Shown here piece by piece: positions 12,784 through 26,400 of a DNA stretch of 64,000 bases. Position numbers and translations under genes: made by a program. The notes beneath the pieces are model-generated. The model saw only the letters and a list, made by a program, of their open reading frames with translations, did no database searches and had not been told where the DNA came from. Numbering within the stretch: position 1 is the first letter of the stretch; each line of letters starts with the position of its first letter. Where the stretch lies: the NCBI RefSeq assembly GCF_030272615.1, contig NC_081411.1, positions 185,240,449 through 185,304,448 on the forward strand, in the 5' to 3' direction. The DNA comes from Cryptomeria japonica. Its lineage: Eukaryota > Streptophyta > Pinopsida > Cupressales > Cupressaceae.

Positions 12784-14231
12784 AGCATTCTCTGCTCTAG
12801 CAACCTATACAGCTGAAAAATGTCCTGAAAAAAACATAAAAAATCATAAAATGTCCTGAAAAAAAAAAAGAGAGAGAGAGCAAATGCCTTGGTGAAAACC
12901 TAGTAAATAGGCACCTTGGTAAAAAAATAGAATATCTTTTCCAAGCAGGTGAAAACCTAGAAAACATGCGCCTCTTGTACTCAAGCACTCCATTTATCAA
13001 TGCAACTTTGGCATTTCCGCTTTCATTAATCTTAACTTTTGCTTGTACATATCTTATAGTCACTTTTGTGACATCCTGGTTCATTACAACCCTCGTGAAT
13101 TGAAACTGATTAATGTCCTAGTCTTAGGTTAATCGACAAAGCACATTACATGTCCTAAGCAGTATCAACCAAGTCAACTTTACGTCAGTGAAACCTAGTC
13201 GTCCACTTCAAGTCGGTCACCTGTCTCCTAACTACTGAAGAGTTTTATCACTGAGTAAACAAGCAAAACAACATAATGGAAAACAATCACTAAACAATTT
13301 GAGCTATACATGAAATCTTTCTTTATGTGTTGTCTTTTATATTGGTTTTCAATTATAATACCTCTGAGTAACTCGAGGAAGTCTATCATGACTAAGAGGA
13401 GCAAGGATTGGGGGCATAATATTTTCTTCTTTTTTTGCTTGTAGTAATGATTCTGATGATCTGCAAACATCTAATCAGTTCGATGTCTGTGATAAGTGCC
13501 TTCACATTAAGGTGAAATCGCCACACATACCTCGACTCTACTTACTTGTATGCTATAGGGAGGTTAGCATCATTTCTTTGTCTGTTTTGAGGGAATTTCT
13601 TTATTGTGCAATCCAGGTCCATGCGTAATTTGTCCAAGGATATGAATGAAAAAAGGGTCATTGCAGACAAGATAATTAATATTGCACATTAAAAGAAAGG
13701 AACTCTAATTTGCCTGCTATGTTTGTTAATGCTCAGTGATGAAACTTAAGCATTTCAAATCTAGTGACTAGGTTTAGGTTGCATTTCATTTTGCATCTCA
13801 TTTTGCATCTAATTTTGCATTTCATTCTGCATTTTGTGAATTTAGAGTGATTTCGGTATGATAACAATGATCTCTTTATCTTCTAAATGAGAGTTTGAAG
13901 TTTCATCATTTCTTAGCTAAGTGGTCTATTTTTCATCATTTCTCTGATCGAGTACTTGTGTATTGAGATGTTAGCTACATACATAAGCATCTTATATAGA
14001 CCCCTACATTTCATTATCACTCATTCACATTCATCTTATTGCATAGAAAAAAATAAAAAAATCGCATTACTCATTACTCATTTTCATTATTTATTTGCAT
14101 ATGAAAAGAAACAAAAAATAGACATCCATATTCATTTGCATTACATACATCCATATTGAACAAATTTGCATACATATAGAATAAAGCATATAGAAACATC
14201 TCATAAATCGATCGACACAATTACAATGAAG
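12784..14231. other. Non-coding region between pol and the antisense ORF of retrotransposon 2
   Basis: No gene is seen. It contains a short tandem run of CATTTCATTTTG-like 11-12-mers at about 13780-13837 and an AT-rich CATT-rich stretch at 13995-14160. Short ORFs here have no family resemblance. Confidence 0.6.
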
Positions 14232-15281
14232 TCAAATCAAGATCTTGTATATATAATGATAAAGTCTCAGGGTACAAAATAATGTCAACTGACATATACA
14301 AACTCCAATTGGAGAAAGAATAGTATGGGCTACAAAAAATAACCTAGGTCCCCACCCCCATCTCTCATCCTTTGCATAACATGCATATGCAGCAAACTCC
14401 TGTGAGATTCCCTGAGGTCTACCATACTGCCTCATCACTCGAGTAACCACAAAACACTCAACCACTGTCATTGATATGCCGATGAGAGGCCGAGTCATAA
14501 ATAGGTCTCTATGCATAGCTCTCCAGTCATCCCAAGGCTCAAGACCCCTGTACAGTCTCCATATGACAACTATAAGATCATCTAGCTACCATCTCCAATA
14601 CTCTGTCTTGCCTAGATGGGCCTGAGTAATGTATCCAGAGTATTTGTAAACAATGGGCTGCTGTGGATCTCTAGCGTCATCCAGAATTGGTCTGCAAACT
14701 GGGAGGTGCTCCTAGGCCTATACCTGTAATATCAAAACCCCTACAGCCATACTTTTCCCCTCCTGGTAAACCACCTCATGCATCTCATGATACATGTGCA
14801 CTAGAATACAAGAACCCCATCCTAATCTCTAAAGGTGCTCCACAAGCCTCTCTAGCATCCTGCCCCAACCGCATAAGAAACCCTGTTGTCCCCTATCTGG
14901 CATAAGGAAACAACCGATGAATCCAGCTAGGACACATGCCAGTGGAAACTGCTCACTATACCTAGCCATCATGTCATCCCAACTGATAGACTATGTCAGA
15001 ATATCTGTATCATGAAATACTTGCCTCAGAGCTAGTAGGCCAAGACATTGTGCTGAATCATAACCCACCTTATCCCTAGCGAATGGAATCCTAAGAATCC
15101 TATATACATCCTCGAGAGTGATAGTCATCTCCCCAACTGCAAAATGAAATGTGTTATACTCAAAATGAAATCTCTCTACAAGCGTAGTGAGCATCCCATG
15201 ATTTACATGGATATCAAGCATGTTAAGAAGATGAGTAAACTCATAAATCAATATGTGCCCTATCCACATCAGATAACTCAT
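14232..15281 (-). pseudogene. Antisense plant mobile domain (PMD) ORF carried by retrotransposon 2 (broken)
   Basis: Opposite to pol, the minus strand encodes a plant mobile domain (the aminotransferase-like domain shared by MAIN-type proteins and many retrotransposons). The N-terminal part (15281-14991) has LVERFHFEYNTFHFAVGE followed by MTITLEDVYRILRIPF, the family's signature block. A middle part, shifted in frame and with stops, has VLILQVWAWEHLP (about 14720). The C-terminal part (14516-14232) has VTRVMRQYGRPQGI, matching the family's RVMRQFG motif. PMDs on the antisense strand between pol and 3' LTR are a known Tat feature. The intact role is unknown. Frameshifts and stops make this copy a pseudogene. 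Confidence 0.75.
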
Positions 15282-17050
15282 GAACTAATGTCATAGTCAG
15301 TAGATAGACACATGTGTAAATAATGTGAGGTAGTTGAATCTGTAAGAATCAAACAATAGAGCATTAGAAAATATTTCAAATTATGCTATAAGACAGCTTA
15401 AACATCACACAAATCCAAAACAATCCATTGCAAAATCAATTTTTCAAGTTTGCACCCTTAAAAATGCTTACTGTTTTTCAAATGACATAACACAGTAGAG
15501 GCAGAAACTCGTACAAGTTAGGACTGGGTATAGGATGACAAAAGACTCTGATACGACACAAAACAAGCCCTCAAATGACAAAATGGTCTCTTTTGAACAA
15601 GCTTGTACGATACAAGGGTGGGTGTGAAATGACAAAACTAGTGGACTTAAATGAAAAAAAATACAAAGCAGTTTGTCATATGACACAAGATGTCGTCTCG
15701 CACAACAAATCGACAAAGCCCAACTTTTACAAAGCTAAAAATTCAAACAAATCAACAAAAAAATTCAAAAATGAAATGAAAGGGTTAAAAATTAGACTCT
15801 TATTGCTGGCTTGTAGTTCTGAGGTCAATTGTGACGTCTTTGGCACTTGAATCGATGCTCCTGGATCAGAATGACCATTTTTCTTTGCAGAAGGCTTTTT
15901 CAAATTTCAAACTTGGAGAGGTTAAAATGAATTGAAAATGACACTTTGACCCTTTATATAGCCAAAACCCTAATTTTTCAACTTGCTCCGAAGGACATGA
16001 AAATTGTACCCTTAGTTAATTTGTCCATCTTGATTCCATTTTCAGGATCAAAATCAAAATCTGAGATCATTCTCCTAGTCAATTTCAATACAATTTGGAC
16101 CACTAAGCGCTTTCATTAAAAACTCATTCTTTCTCCAATTCGCGCTCATTTTCTAATGAATCAATGCTGAATCTCAATTTTATTCTACAAATCAACTTTG
16201 CGCTCAATTTCTCATCAATCAATGCCAAATTTTCAAATTTTCTTCCTCTGAATCATTGGTTCTCAAGTCATTATCATCGCCAAAATTACCTATAATCATC
16301 ATGTGCACTCGCTATCTTTCGATTTCACTCCCGAGGGGGCATACTCATGACCTCATGACCTCACATCTTCAATGTCGAGAGAATTTTTTCAAATCTTCAT
16401 CAAAAGTCAAGCAAAAATCTTTTCAACTAAAGAAAATCAAACAAATTCTTATTGCTAAGGGGCATCTCAGCTTCATCGCTTCATATCAAGTTGAGAGTTC
16501 TTGATCATCTAAATCAAATTAATCGCTAGGGGCATATCAGTTTCATCGCTTTAAATCAAGCCGATATTTGTCTTCATCTGAATTAATCTTAAAGTTAATC
16601 AATTTCATCACTTTTTATTAAGCTGATTATTCATGTAAACTCAATCAAAAGTTTAATGAGTATCTTTGATCACATGCTCAATTTAAGCAGGTGTTCAGTT
16701 TCATCACATCAAATCAAGTTGGATAGTTTATCTGCGCTCATAGTGTCTTGATCCATCAAGTTCAACATCAATTTCATCTTCGCTCACTATGTCTAGTTCA
16801 ATCAAGTTCTAGATCAGTAAGATCCACTTCTTGATCAATCAAGTTCAAGTTCACTATCTTTGCTCTCTATCGTTCCTAGTTCAATCAAGTTTGGGATTGG
16901 TTTTGCTTTAATCAACTCTGTTTAGCTTACTCGCTTCAAATCAAGCTAAACACTTCGCTCTTCATCTAGTTCGTGATCAATCAAGTTCAGAACTGGTATC
17001 TCCTAGACATCAACTATTCTTTGAACCAATGCGTTTCTTGCACATTACTT
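15282..17050. other. 3' untranslated region of retrotransposon 2
   Basis: No convincing gene. From about 16240 to 17030 it is rich in short repeated phrases such as TCAATCAAGTTC and TTCATCGCTTC in one orientation, apparently an old degenerate tandem array. The ORFs at 15575-15850 and 16256-16504 read through this repeat and are not supported. Confidence 0.55.
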
Positions 17051-18335
17051 CAAAGAGGGGCAAATGTAATACCCTAAAAATGGTCACCTAAACCATGGGC
17101 CTCTAATCTCGACAACATCACCAAGATCCTAACCAAAGGCAACTAAATCAATTTTGAGCACACAATTAATTAATTCTTCAATCATCAAATGTCACATGGT
17201 AAATCAATTATTCTATATTAATTAAATATTTATTTAATTAATTAAATCATTCCAAGAAAATCATTTTGATCAATTATCCTGTTTAATTTATTAAATATCC
17301 TAGCATATTTAATTAATTAATAAATTTGTCATTTAATCATAAAAAAAGAATTCATTTATCACAAAAGATGAATTAATATGCAAAGCAAGAGTTAAATTGA
17401 AAATAAAATAAAAGAATTGAATTGAAAGAGAAATCAAACTTGAGATGTTATTTCTTTCTTCTAAATTGAGAACTTGAAATCAGAAAAGCAATTAAAAGGA
17501 ATTTAATCATTCTCTAAAATTAGAACTCAAAGATTTTGAGGAAAAAAAGTTCAGTTGAATTGAAAAAACTCTTTTCTTGAATAAATCAAAGAAATTGCAT
17601 AGAATCACCTATTTTTATCATAAGTGCATGGAATTAATTAATTTATATCTCTAATGCAAATTCAACTTTACAATCTGAAAGGATTTCAATTAAACTATAA
17701 TTGGAAAATATCTCAAGGTTAACTGAATTTGATTTCTCAATTATTTCAATTATCCTAAATTGTGCTTTTTCATGATCTCTCTTGTGATTCTCTATAAATT
17801 CAGCCTTCATCTCTCATTCAAAACACCCTGGAGATTTATTGTTATTATACAATTTTTACTCTGGAGTCATTGAATATATTGTGCTTGCATTTTGAGATTA
17901 TTTGCATCTTAGTTTAATTGCTTTTTGCATATTTTATGATTGCTTGAATTCATATAGCTTACTATTCATCCATATAGCATAATCTTGCATCCATTTAGCT
18001 TAATATCATGCCCATATAGATTAAATCCTTCGTCTTGGTGTAGTCTAGTCACTGGTATTGCTTATACAAATATGAGAGCAATCTTATACTCACATCTTTT
18101 AGAGGGAAATTGGTCGATTTGTTATGGTTTTATTATTCATGCTTATATCTATCTAACCATACATGTAATGACTTAATTGAAGTGTTGTGTCTTACAACTT
18201 ACAAAGACTTATTCCACTTTTTCACACACACAATCTTATATCTCTCTCTAACAAAATGATCATATCAATATCTATATCCTGTACAATTTTTATGCTTATG
18301 TCAGCTTACAAAGATATATACAATATCAAATTACA
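17051..18335 (+). repeat. Polypurine tract and 3' LTR of retrotransposon 2
   Basis: The tract CAAAGAGGGGCAAA (17051-17064) is followed by an LTR beginning TGTAATACCC at 17065. A TATA box (CTATAAATTC) is near 17792. The right end is placed at 18335 because the sequence CAAATTACA gives TGTAAT/ATTACA inverted ends. Other CA ends nearby (for example 18197, 18286) cannot be excluded without the 5' LTR. Confidence 0.6.
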
Positions 18336-19028
18336 TGTCGGCCAAATAACATAAATGTATGAATATTAAAACAGATTGCTGATGTCAGATCCAACATATG
18401 TTGGCCTTCAATATCGATAACCTTTACTATACCATGTCGGCCTGCATTGCTAGTGACCAAAGAAATCTTTCTAACCTACAAGTGCCGGTGTAGAATATGT
18501 GAAGTGCCTGCCAGTACACCATAGAATCAAAACATGAATTGGAACACAAAATCATGTTGCCATCAATGACAAAATAGTGAAACCTACCAATAGAGTGTCA
18601 ATTGCCAAAAAATCATAGCCATGAAGACAATCAAATCCCACGATGATAGCTTGAGAGGCAAATTTAATAAGCTTATGAATAGGCGTAGTGAGAAGATAGT
18701 GACAATAGTAGGTTTGAAGGAATATCAGTGAGAAAAGATTAGTCAAGAAGAATGATAGAAAAAAGAGAACATATTTGACCTTACAAGAGCTCTCACTAAT
18801 GTCTTTAGTATTTTGGAGATACGTATTGTGCCCTATGTTTTACATAGGATTAAGTGTCAAATCTTTGAGAAGCTTGACAAGAAATGGAAAGATAGTGGAA
18901 GTGAAGACAAACATGGATAAAGGGATAGTCTAGGTGCTTAGAGTAGAGTGTAAGCCTGAGGGATAGGCAACATTACAGGTTGCATGAAGATAGTCAAGGG
19001 ATAGACCTAACAACTCTTGGATGAGAGT
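18336..19028. other. Gene-free stretch
   Basis: I see no gene. The sequence has the look of old transposon DNA, but no termini or coding homology can be named. Confidence 0.5.
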
Positions 19029-19395
19029 TGTTGAAATGTGGCGACTGATCAGCAAAGTACTGTACACTCAGCACTTGAAATTTTTTTTTTTGGGTATTTT
19101 TTTGATGAAAACCGACATTGTAATAAAAACCCTAAAAAGGCTGACTTTATTTTTGCCCTAAAAACGCATGTTATAAGCGGCTGAGATGCTTAAGGCATTG
19201 TAAGGTTGATGTACTATTTTTGCTAGATAATAAGAAAGATTGGACGACTGTGTATGGTGGACGTAACCCATTCTGGGTGAACCACGTTAAATCTCTGTGT
19301 TATTTGTGTCCTATTTTATTTCTTTATCTTTTGTATTTAAATCTGCATATAATTGTTAGTTCATATTTGCTTCGGATCTGCTTGAAACCCTAACA
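19029..19395 (+). mobile_element. Solo LTR (367 bp) with 5-bp target duplication
   Basis: It starts TGTTGAAATG and ends ACCCTAACA, giving TGTT/AACA inverted ends. It is flanked on both sides by AGAGT (19024-19028 and 19396-19400). Internally it has GTGGACGTAACC and GAACCACGTTAAATC near its 3' end, a phrase common in plant LTR ends. No internal retrotransposon DNA is present, so it is a product of LTR-LTR recombination. Confidence 0.85.
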
Positions 19396-19400
19396 AGAGT

Positions 19401-22304
19401 CACAAAAAAGGTTTAAAGCATCTTGAATAGACTCAGTCACAAGAGACACAAATGTCACCCAAAGTAGTCATGGAAACAAAATGAGCTCTACACAATAGGG
19501 TAATTCAATGTATTTATGCCAAACAATGGTGATGAGGTATTAGAATATGGAATAATAATTACATTTTAATCTCAGTCCTAATATGTTTGAGAATGGATTT
19601 CGTCAAGCAAGGTAGGTCAGGGCTCTCAAATGGAAAATCAAGAGGAGAGAAATAGAGCTTTAGAGGTCAATTATGTAAGGGTTTAGCAAGAAAAAAACAT
19701 GCATGGCACATGGAGATAACCCCTATAACCCTATGAAGAAGGCATCTGGAAGTTTATAATGAAGATTGAAGAGTTTTCACAATCAAAGACAAAAAAGATA
19801 GTAGAGGACAAGAGAATGATAGTGACTGTGTGGGTGGGAATAGACATTTCAAAGCACAGTAACAATACTAGGAAGAACAGTATTAAGAGAGACAACTTTA
19901 TGACACATGTGAATGCATATAACAGTTCTTTGAAGACATGACAATGCCAATTGCATTTTTATGTTTGTCCACTATCAAGTTAGGAAAAATGCTAGAAAAA
20001 ATGAAGAGCACCTATCATAGGATCTAATGACAGTCATGGGACTGTGAAAAGGAAATTCGTCATGATAAAATGAAAAACGGAAGTTGCCATGATTAAAGAT
20101 GCAAGTAAATAGTCATAGAGAGGAAATGTTATAGCTAGATACAAGGACATGACATAAGATCATAAGCCACAAGTTGAACCAGTCTTAAGAGACCATGATA
20201 ATAGTCATTGTGAGATACTTAAATAGCTTTAATGGTATGACATCATATTAGTGGCATGTAGGATGTATCAAGAAAGGCTTCAAGGTAATGAGTAGTGTAA
20301 TATTTTCAGATTTATGAAGCTATAAGCGTGAAATCATGATCAATGTAGAAGACAATCTTATGCAAAAGAGGGTTAAAAGTCCTAATGGATTTTATAAAAC
20401 CAACAAAGCAGAACCTGATAGGATAAAACAAAGGATTGTAAACTTTAAAGAAGTTAGAAGAAATAACCAGATGGTTGTGTTTATATTTGAAGAGAGTATG
20501 GGGATGAAAGCACCATAGATGAAGTGGCATATGTGTCAAAACCTAACCTAGAAGTTCTCCTACACCTCAAGGAGCACTTTTGAGTTTGAAACCACATGCC
20601 CTATCATTAGGTAAATGAACATCAAGGATAGAAACCTATTGGAAGCATTTATGACAATAAACATAAGCAGTAAGGCTGGTTGGAGGATTGAGTGAGCTTG
20701 AAAACATATAGGCATCATTTTTTAAGCAGTTGAACCATATGCCAAAGACACATGGGCATCATTGGGTGGGAAATATTATATCATGTGCATTCATACCAGG
20801 GTGTTTAATTTCTCAAAAAATAAGCACAATGTATTTGCCTATTTGGTGAAAATAGGGGTTTTTTTAATGTGGGCTATGAAAAAATGTAATATATGGTCCA
20901 AATCAGAGGGGTTTTTAATTTGGGTTGTGTATTAGGAGGGGGTGACAAAAAATGGTTTTAGGGCAATCTTTTTTGAAAATAAGAAGATTATTAGTATACC
21001 GTGAATGCATGTGCTATAACCTGCAAAGAATTAGGAGCAAAACAAACAACAAACATAATGGCTAGAGCTAAAACAAGCCAAGGACCTTATCCTCAATGTC
21101 TACCTAGAGCTTTCCTATGAGGTGAGTCAAATTGATATTTAGGGTAGGTTCCCATGCAGTTTCTCAGTAAAGTTATTTTGGCTAGCAACCACTACTTAAG
21201 ATTTAGAAGAGCAATTTGTGAAGCTAGTGTCCCCATCTACTTATTGTTAAGTAGACAACTTAAATTCTTCTACCACATAAATAGTAAATTATTTGAATAG
21301 TATTAATAATAATCTATATATTAAATTATGGAGAGAAAAAAAGGTAAAAATGGAGGCAAAGAAATTTGTGTAGCCATGTGGCATTTCTTTTAATATGTAG
21401 TCATTTATTTCCAGCCCTGCTCTTTTTTCCATAGCTTATTTTTCATTTTCTAAGCAGTGGTTGCTCCATAAAAGTAGGAAAAGATTCCAAATTATCCTTT
21501 TCCCATAATTAAAAATTTGTGTGGGGACACTCTAACTATATTTTTTAAGCATAAAATGGACTTAAGCAACTGCATGGGGACATGGAGTTACTAGGCACCC
21601 AAGTAGATTGGCTTATTAATAGGCACTTAATTTTTGTAGTTATGAGTCCCAATATTCTCTCCTATGTTGACTTGACGAGAAAAGGGATGCCTGGGCTTAG
21701 TTTTTTTTAAAATTATTCTCATTTTTTACTAAGTGTTGTAGCTTATGAAAGGCTCTTCCTAGTCATTTTCATGGCATCATAGCTTAGAACCAATCATTCT
21801 ACAAGTGAGAACTTAATGTAAGTTCGTCATTTCAAAGTATTTCCAGACTATCATTGTAAGACCACCTTTTTTATATCAATGAAATTCAATATTATTTCCT
21901 TCAAATGTTTGTTCTTTGTGTGTAGTGAGGTGATTGATGCACATTTTTTGTGATTATTATGAAATCCTTTAAGTAAATGTCTCATTTGTAGTACCTTAGA
22001 ATAGTAAACACATATGTTCATATAGGTTGCTAGTTGTGTAGGACACAAAATTAGTCATTAGTTGCATAAAAAATCTTGAATTCCTTTTTAAAAACTATAC
22101 AAATTCAAGCCTTCTTGTAAAATATTGATGTATGGAGATATGCAATGCTCAAGTTGTCTAGGAAGTTAGCTGAATAGTTTGTAATTTGTATGTCAAAACA
22201 ATGATATAGATCTTAATATCAATTTGGTGCATCACCATCATATTTGCGAGTTTCATTTTTTAAAGTGTTTCTTCACCTTTTTCATTCGAAACCAATAGTT
22301 TATA
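19401..22304. other. Gene-free stretch with one MITE-like repeat
   Basis: No supported gene. Short ORFs (for example 19759-19941, 20336-20518) have no family resemblance. A MITE-like inverted-repeat element at 21147-21585 is listed separately. Confidence 0.5.
21147..21585. mobile_element. MITE-like inverted-repeat element
   Basis: The left end GTTCCCATGCAGTT (about 21149) is matched by the reverse complement of the right end (AACTGCATGGGGAC, about 21568-21581). A second inner inverted pair is AGCAACCACTACTTAAG (21184-21200) against TAAGCAGTGGTTGCT (21451-21465). There is no coding capacity, and the target duplication is unresolved. Confidence 0.5.
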
Positions 22305-23195
22305 ATAGGGGTGGCTGCAAGAAGTTGAGTCCCACTTTTGGGCAAAAAGTGGAAGTGTTTTCTCTATTTTTCAAATTTTCTGTCGATTGATGTCAAAATT
22401 TGATGCACTTAGAGATTGAATCTCAAAAAACTTCAGTAATAGAAAATGTAGTTCTCGGAGTCTACTTTTCAAATATGTAATTTATTGTGATCCCACATGG
22501 TAGAAATCACTTTTTAGTAGGCATGTTTAAAAACCAGTTTTTCAAAATGCTTGTTTCAGGACCATACCACACATGTGTATGACCACCCTTTTTTTATGCA
22601 AATAAATAAATTTTTGCAAATCCTTTTGGGAAATGATACCTAAGACACCAAATATTGATTAGAATATTTTTTCTTATTTTTTATTGAATATGTATTTTTT
22701 TATTAATTTTTTAACTGACAATAAAGTATATTTTCAAAACATCGGGTGTACGACCACCATAATTTGATGAAAATTTCATATTTTTCAATTTTGTTTTTTT
22801 TAATATTCAAAAGAATTGTATGTAGATCGATTTCATATAATTTATTTTTCTAAAATCCTAAAAACAAAAAAGTTATTAAAGTTTTAGTGAACCTTGGTAT
22901 TTTAGGTTTAGGTTCCACTTTTGATTAATAAATAATACAAAAATAGTAAAAATAATCTTATCACTATAAAATTTACATTTATGAAATCGGGACACTGAAA
23001 AATCTAATGGGTTTTTGTTTCGTCAAAAAATTCAATCAGAAAGGCCCTCAAAAAATTAGGCCAAGGTAGAAATCTAATGTCGTTTTACCTTAGTCATTTT
23101 TTTGGAGGTCGAAGCATAGGCTTGGTGGGACCAAGTCTATCTTGAAGCAAAAAATAATGCTAAGGGTTGTTTCCCGCCCCTAATTTTAACAAACA

Positions 23196-23300
23196 GGCAC
23201 CCGTTTTTTAAATTCAAAAAATGGGCGCCTATTTTTAAAAACAGACACTTGATTATAAAATGGGCTCCCGTTTCATTAAATAATAGGCACCCATTTTTGA
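23196..23300. repeat. Left subterminal array of GGCGCCC-type motif
   Basis: About five degenerate copies (GGCACCCG, GGGCGCCT, GACACTTG, GGGCTCCCG, GGCACCCA), each followed by a T-run, recur every 17-22 bp. The same motif cluster recurs near the right end. Such arrays are typical transposase-binding sites, but that role is inferred. Confidence 0.65.
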
Positions 23301-23479
23301 AAAGATTCGTTGGGCCAGAATCTAGCCCACAAGCAGAAATCCCAATGATTGAATGATTTTTCAATCATTGTCTAACAGGTAAGATCTGCAAAGAGAATGT
23401 TTTGATCAATTATTCTCTTTTTTTGTCTTATTGTCGATTTGGTAAGGAGATCGATTCAAATTCAAATTTTGATGCAGCC

Positions 23480-26400
23480 ATGGGATCAAATCAATGCAGG
23501 AAGAGGCAAAGGAAGGTTTTGACAACTGAGGAGATTGCAACAAATAGGGAGAAGGAGGAAATACGTCAACGAGAGAGAAGATCAAGAATGAGACAAGGAG
23601 CTTCAAGTTCCACAATCGTTTCAAAAGAGGAGAACATCAATGAGACCATAATTAGTGATGAAGGAAACATAATAGAACCATTTAATTCAGGAGCATCTTC
23701 TAATCTATTATTGGATACATTTATGTCTTCACAAGCCTATGTTTTTTCTCATGAAGAAATTGGTGATTTAGTAGAAGCAAGTTACTTATTAAATCGAAAG
23801 TTATTTGAAAATCAAACCCCAAATGAAATTAGAACTCAAGTTGAAACTGAAATTGAAATCCAAATTGAAACCCCAAATGAAACTAGATCTCAACTTGAAA
23901 CTGAAATTGAAACCAAATTTGAAACTCCAAATGAAATTGAAAATCCACCTGCAACTAAAACCAATAATGTGTATGTAGACATGGAAACACCAATTGAAAA
24001 TGAAATGTTGTTTGAATGAAAATTTTGAAATTAAAAGTGATGTACTAGACAACCTTCCTGGCTTGGTTTCATGGAGACAGATTAGGACACATGCAAATAG
24101 ATTGTTTAGATATTTTTTTTATAATAAGAAATTTGGGTTTCAATGTCAATTAATGGTACAACTAATTAAAATGAATAAAATGCGAAAAGTGATGAAGAAT
24201 TTAGGCTTTTATGACAAACCCAAGAAGAAGGATGAGTCTTTAAAACAAGTTGTATTGACTGTTGCTAGCGCCTTTGATACAATTGGAAAGAAAAGTCGTT
24301 CTAAAGATAAAAATGCAACACAATGGGAAATAACAACAGCTTTAGTAAGCCAAACAACTTCTAATAAAAGAATGATGAGTAACATAAGTGGATAACTTAA
24401 TATTCATCATAAAACTTTGTCAAGAGATGTAAAACTAAGAGTTAATTTTGAAAATGATCTGGCAAACAAATTGTGGACTTTTAGTGGTAGACTATCAAGG
24501 TCTGATGTGAAACTTATTGGTGAAGTAAAAAATTTGATCAAAAAATTCTGGCACAATAATACGAGAGTATCACCTAATGTTAGAGATGTCCTTAAATTAA
24601 GAGTTGGGCCGAAAATTCTTGATCCACATCCAAAACACCTATTGGACATGACTCAAACTAAATTGTACAAATTTTTTTTGGATGATAAGGTCTTGATTAT
24701 TAGCATTTGTCAAAGGTCTTTTGAAAAGTGTAAACCTTGGTATGTTCGAATTAACAAGGAAAGAGTCACATGTTGCAAAACTCATGTTCAATTTTGCTAC
24801 CATTATGATGTATTTCGATATATACGTGTTACCATGCATAGTAATGGAATTTTCCAAGAATGTGGTATAAATATACCACCTGAAACTATAAAGGAGTTTA
24901 TATCAAGTTTGTTTTGCAACCCACCAAATGAGCAAAATTTTCTTTTCAATGCATGTGTTTCTGGTGTATGCGATATATGTGGCAATCTTGCATTGTTGGA
25001 TGAATGTTTGTATGAAAATATTTCAAATTATTTTGGACAACAATTAGTTGATGTTAAAATATTTAAAACTAGTGAGCATCCACTGAAGGATGGAAAGGTT
25101 GGAAGACAGTGTGATCTAATCACTGAAAAAGTTAGTGTTCATGCATTTATGAATGAATTTAAGAGTAACATCATACCTAAATATGTTAAACACACTCAAA
25201 ATGCTAGATGGCTCGATGGCCAATTTAGAATATGTAAGGATAAATTTCCTGTCGGTAGTATACTTTCGGTCATTGATTTTGTAGAGAACTATGTACGCTT
25301 GCACCACAAGATGAGGTCCAATCACAATACTACAATTCAATGCAAGTATCGATTTTTGTCCATATTGTCTATAGGCATGTACCCAATAGTACAGAAGAGG
25401 ATAGTAAAATTTTGAGAGAGTACCATTTATATATGAGTGATAATAAATTACACTCATATGAGTTTGTCCAGTATTGCTTCAAGACCCTTTTTTAGAATTT
25501 GAGGGAGAGAGAAATTCAAATGACACAACATCTAATATGGTTTGATAATTGCACAGAGAAATTCAAAAATGCTAGAATGTTTTATTGGTTGAGTAGGATT
25601 CATAAGAAAACTAATATCGAACACATTTGAAATTTTTTTTAGGCTGGACATGGGAAAGGAGAACATGATGGTGCCGGTGCATGTGTTAAGAGAGCAACTC
25701 AAATTCGAGGAAAAGGCTAAATTTAAAAATGCAAGTGCAATTGTGGATTGGTGTAGTGCAACTTTATCCACATGATCAAGTCATAACTCTACAATTAGAC
25801 ATTTCTTCTTGCTAGTTAAAGAGAAGAATATCCTTCCAAGATATGATTGTGATACAATCAATGGGTCAGCTAGATGACATTCATTTAAGAGTTCTAATTC
25901 TAACACTTGGACTATATGGACTAGAGAGCTTGCATGTATTTGTCAATTTTGTGTTGCAAGTGAATGGGAAAAATGCGAGAATACGGAATGGGTCGAAGAA
26001 TGGCAACACAAATCCTTAACACCTAGTGAGATACAATATCAAGATGTTAGAAGAAATGAAGACCTAGATCATGCATTTGCATTAGAAGATTATGATCATG
26101 TTTCAGACCTCATACAACTTGGTCATTTAATTCAATTTCTTGTTTATAACTTTAAATTATATGTTTTTATGTGTTGTCATATAATTTATGATTGTATTTG
26201 AATTATAAATTCTAACAAGTTTTATTTCTACATGTACTTAAATTTGTTTTCTAGGACATGTGTATGTTGTTGTTGCACCTGAGGATAATGATGAGCAGGT
26301 TGAGTATTGGATAGATAGATGTGTAGAACCTAAGCAAAAGTTGATATGTGATCAAGTAGATGATGATGGTTTTCAGTATCTAGTTGGGTCTGTTGTGGTA

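Larger units (their letters stand above)
10107..18335 (+). mobile_element. Tat-like gypsy retrotransposon 2, 3' part; split by insertion of element 1
   Basis: Coding starts abruptly at 10108 inside the RT motif WNVMPF, exactly where LTR 1 ends, so the 5' half lies beyond the other end of element 1, outside this window. The remainder holds the rest of RT, two RNase H domains, integrase, a 4-kb non-pol region with an antisense plant-mobile-domain ORF, a polypurine tract and the 3' LTR. Sequence resemblance throughout pol shows it belongs to the same broad family as element 1. It is heavily decayed. Confidence 0.85.

Noticed and set aside
23480..24019. Helitron Rep/helicase N-terminus
   Set aside because: The basic start is superficially similar, but no Rep HUH motif or helicase walker motif follows, and the element has inverted ends with a 4-bp duplication.
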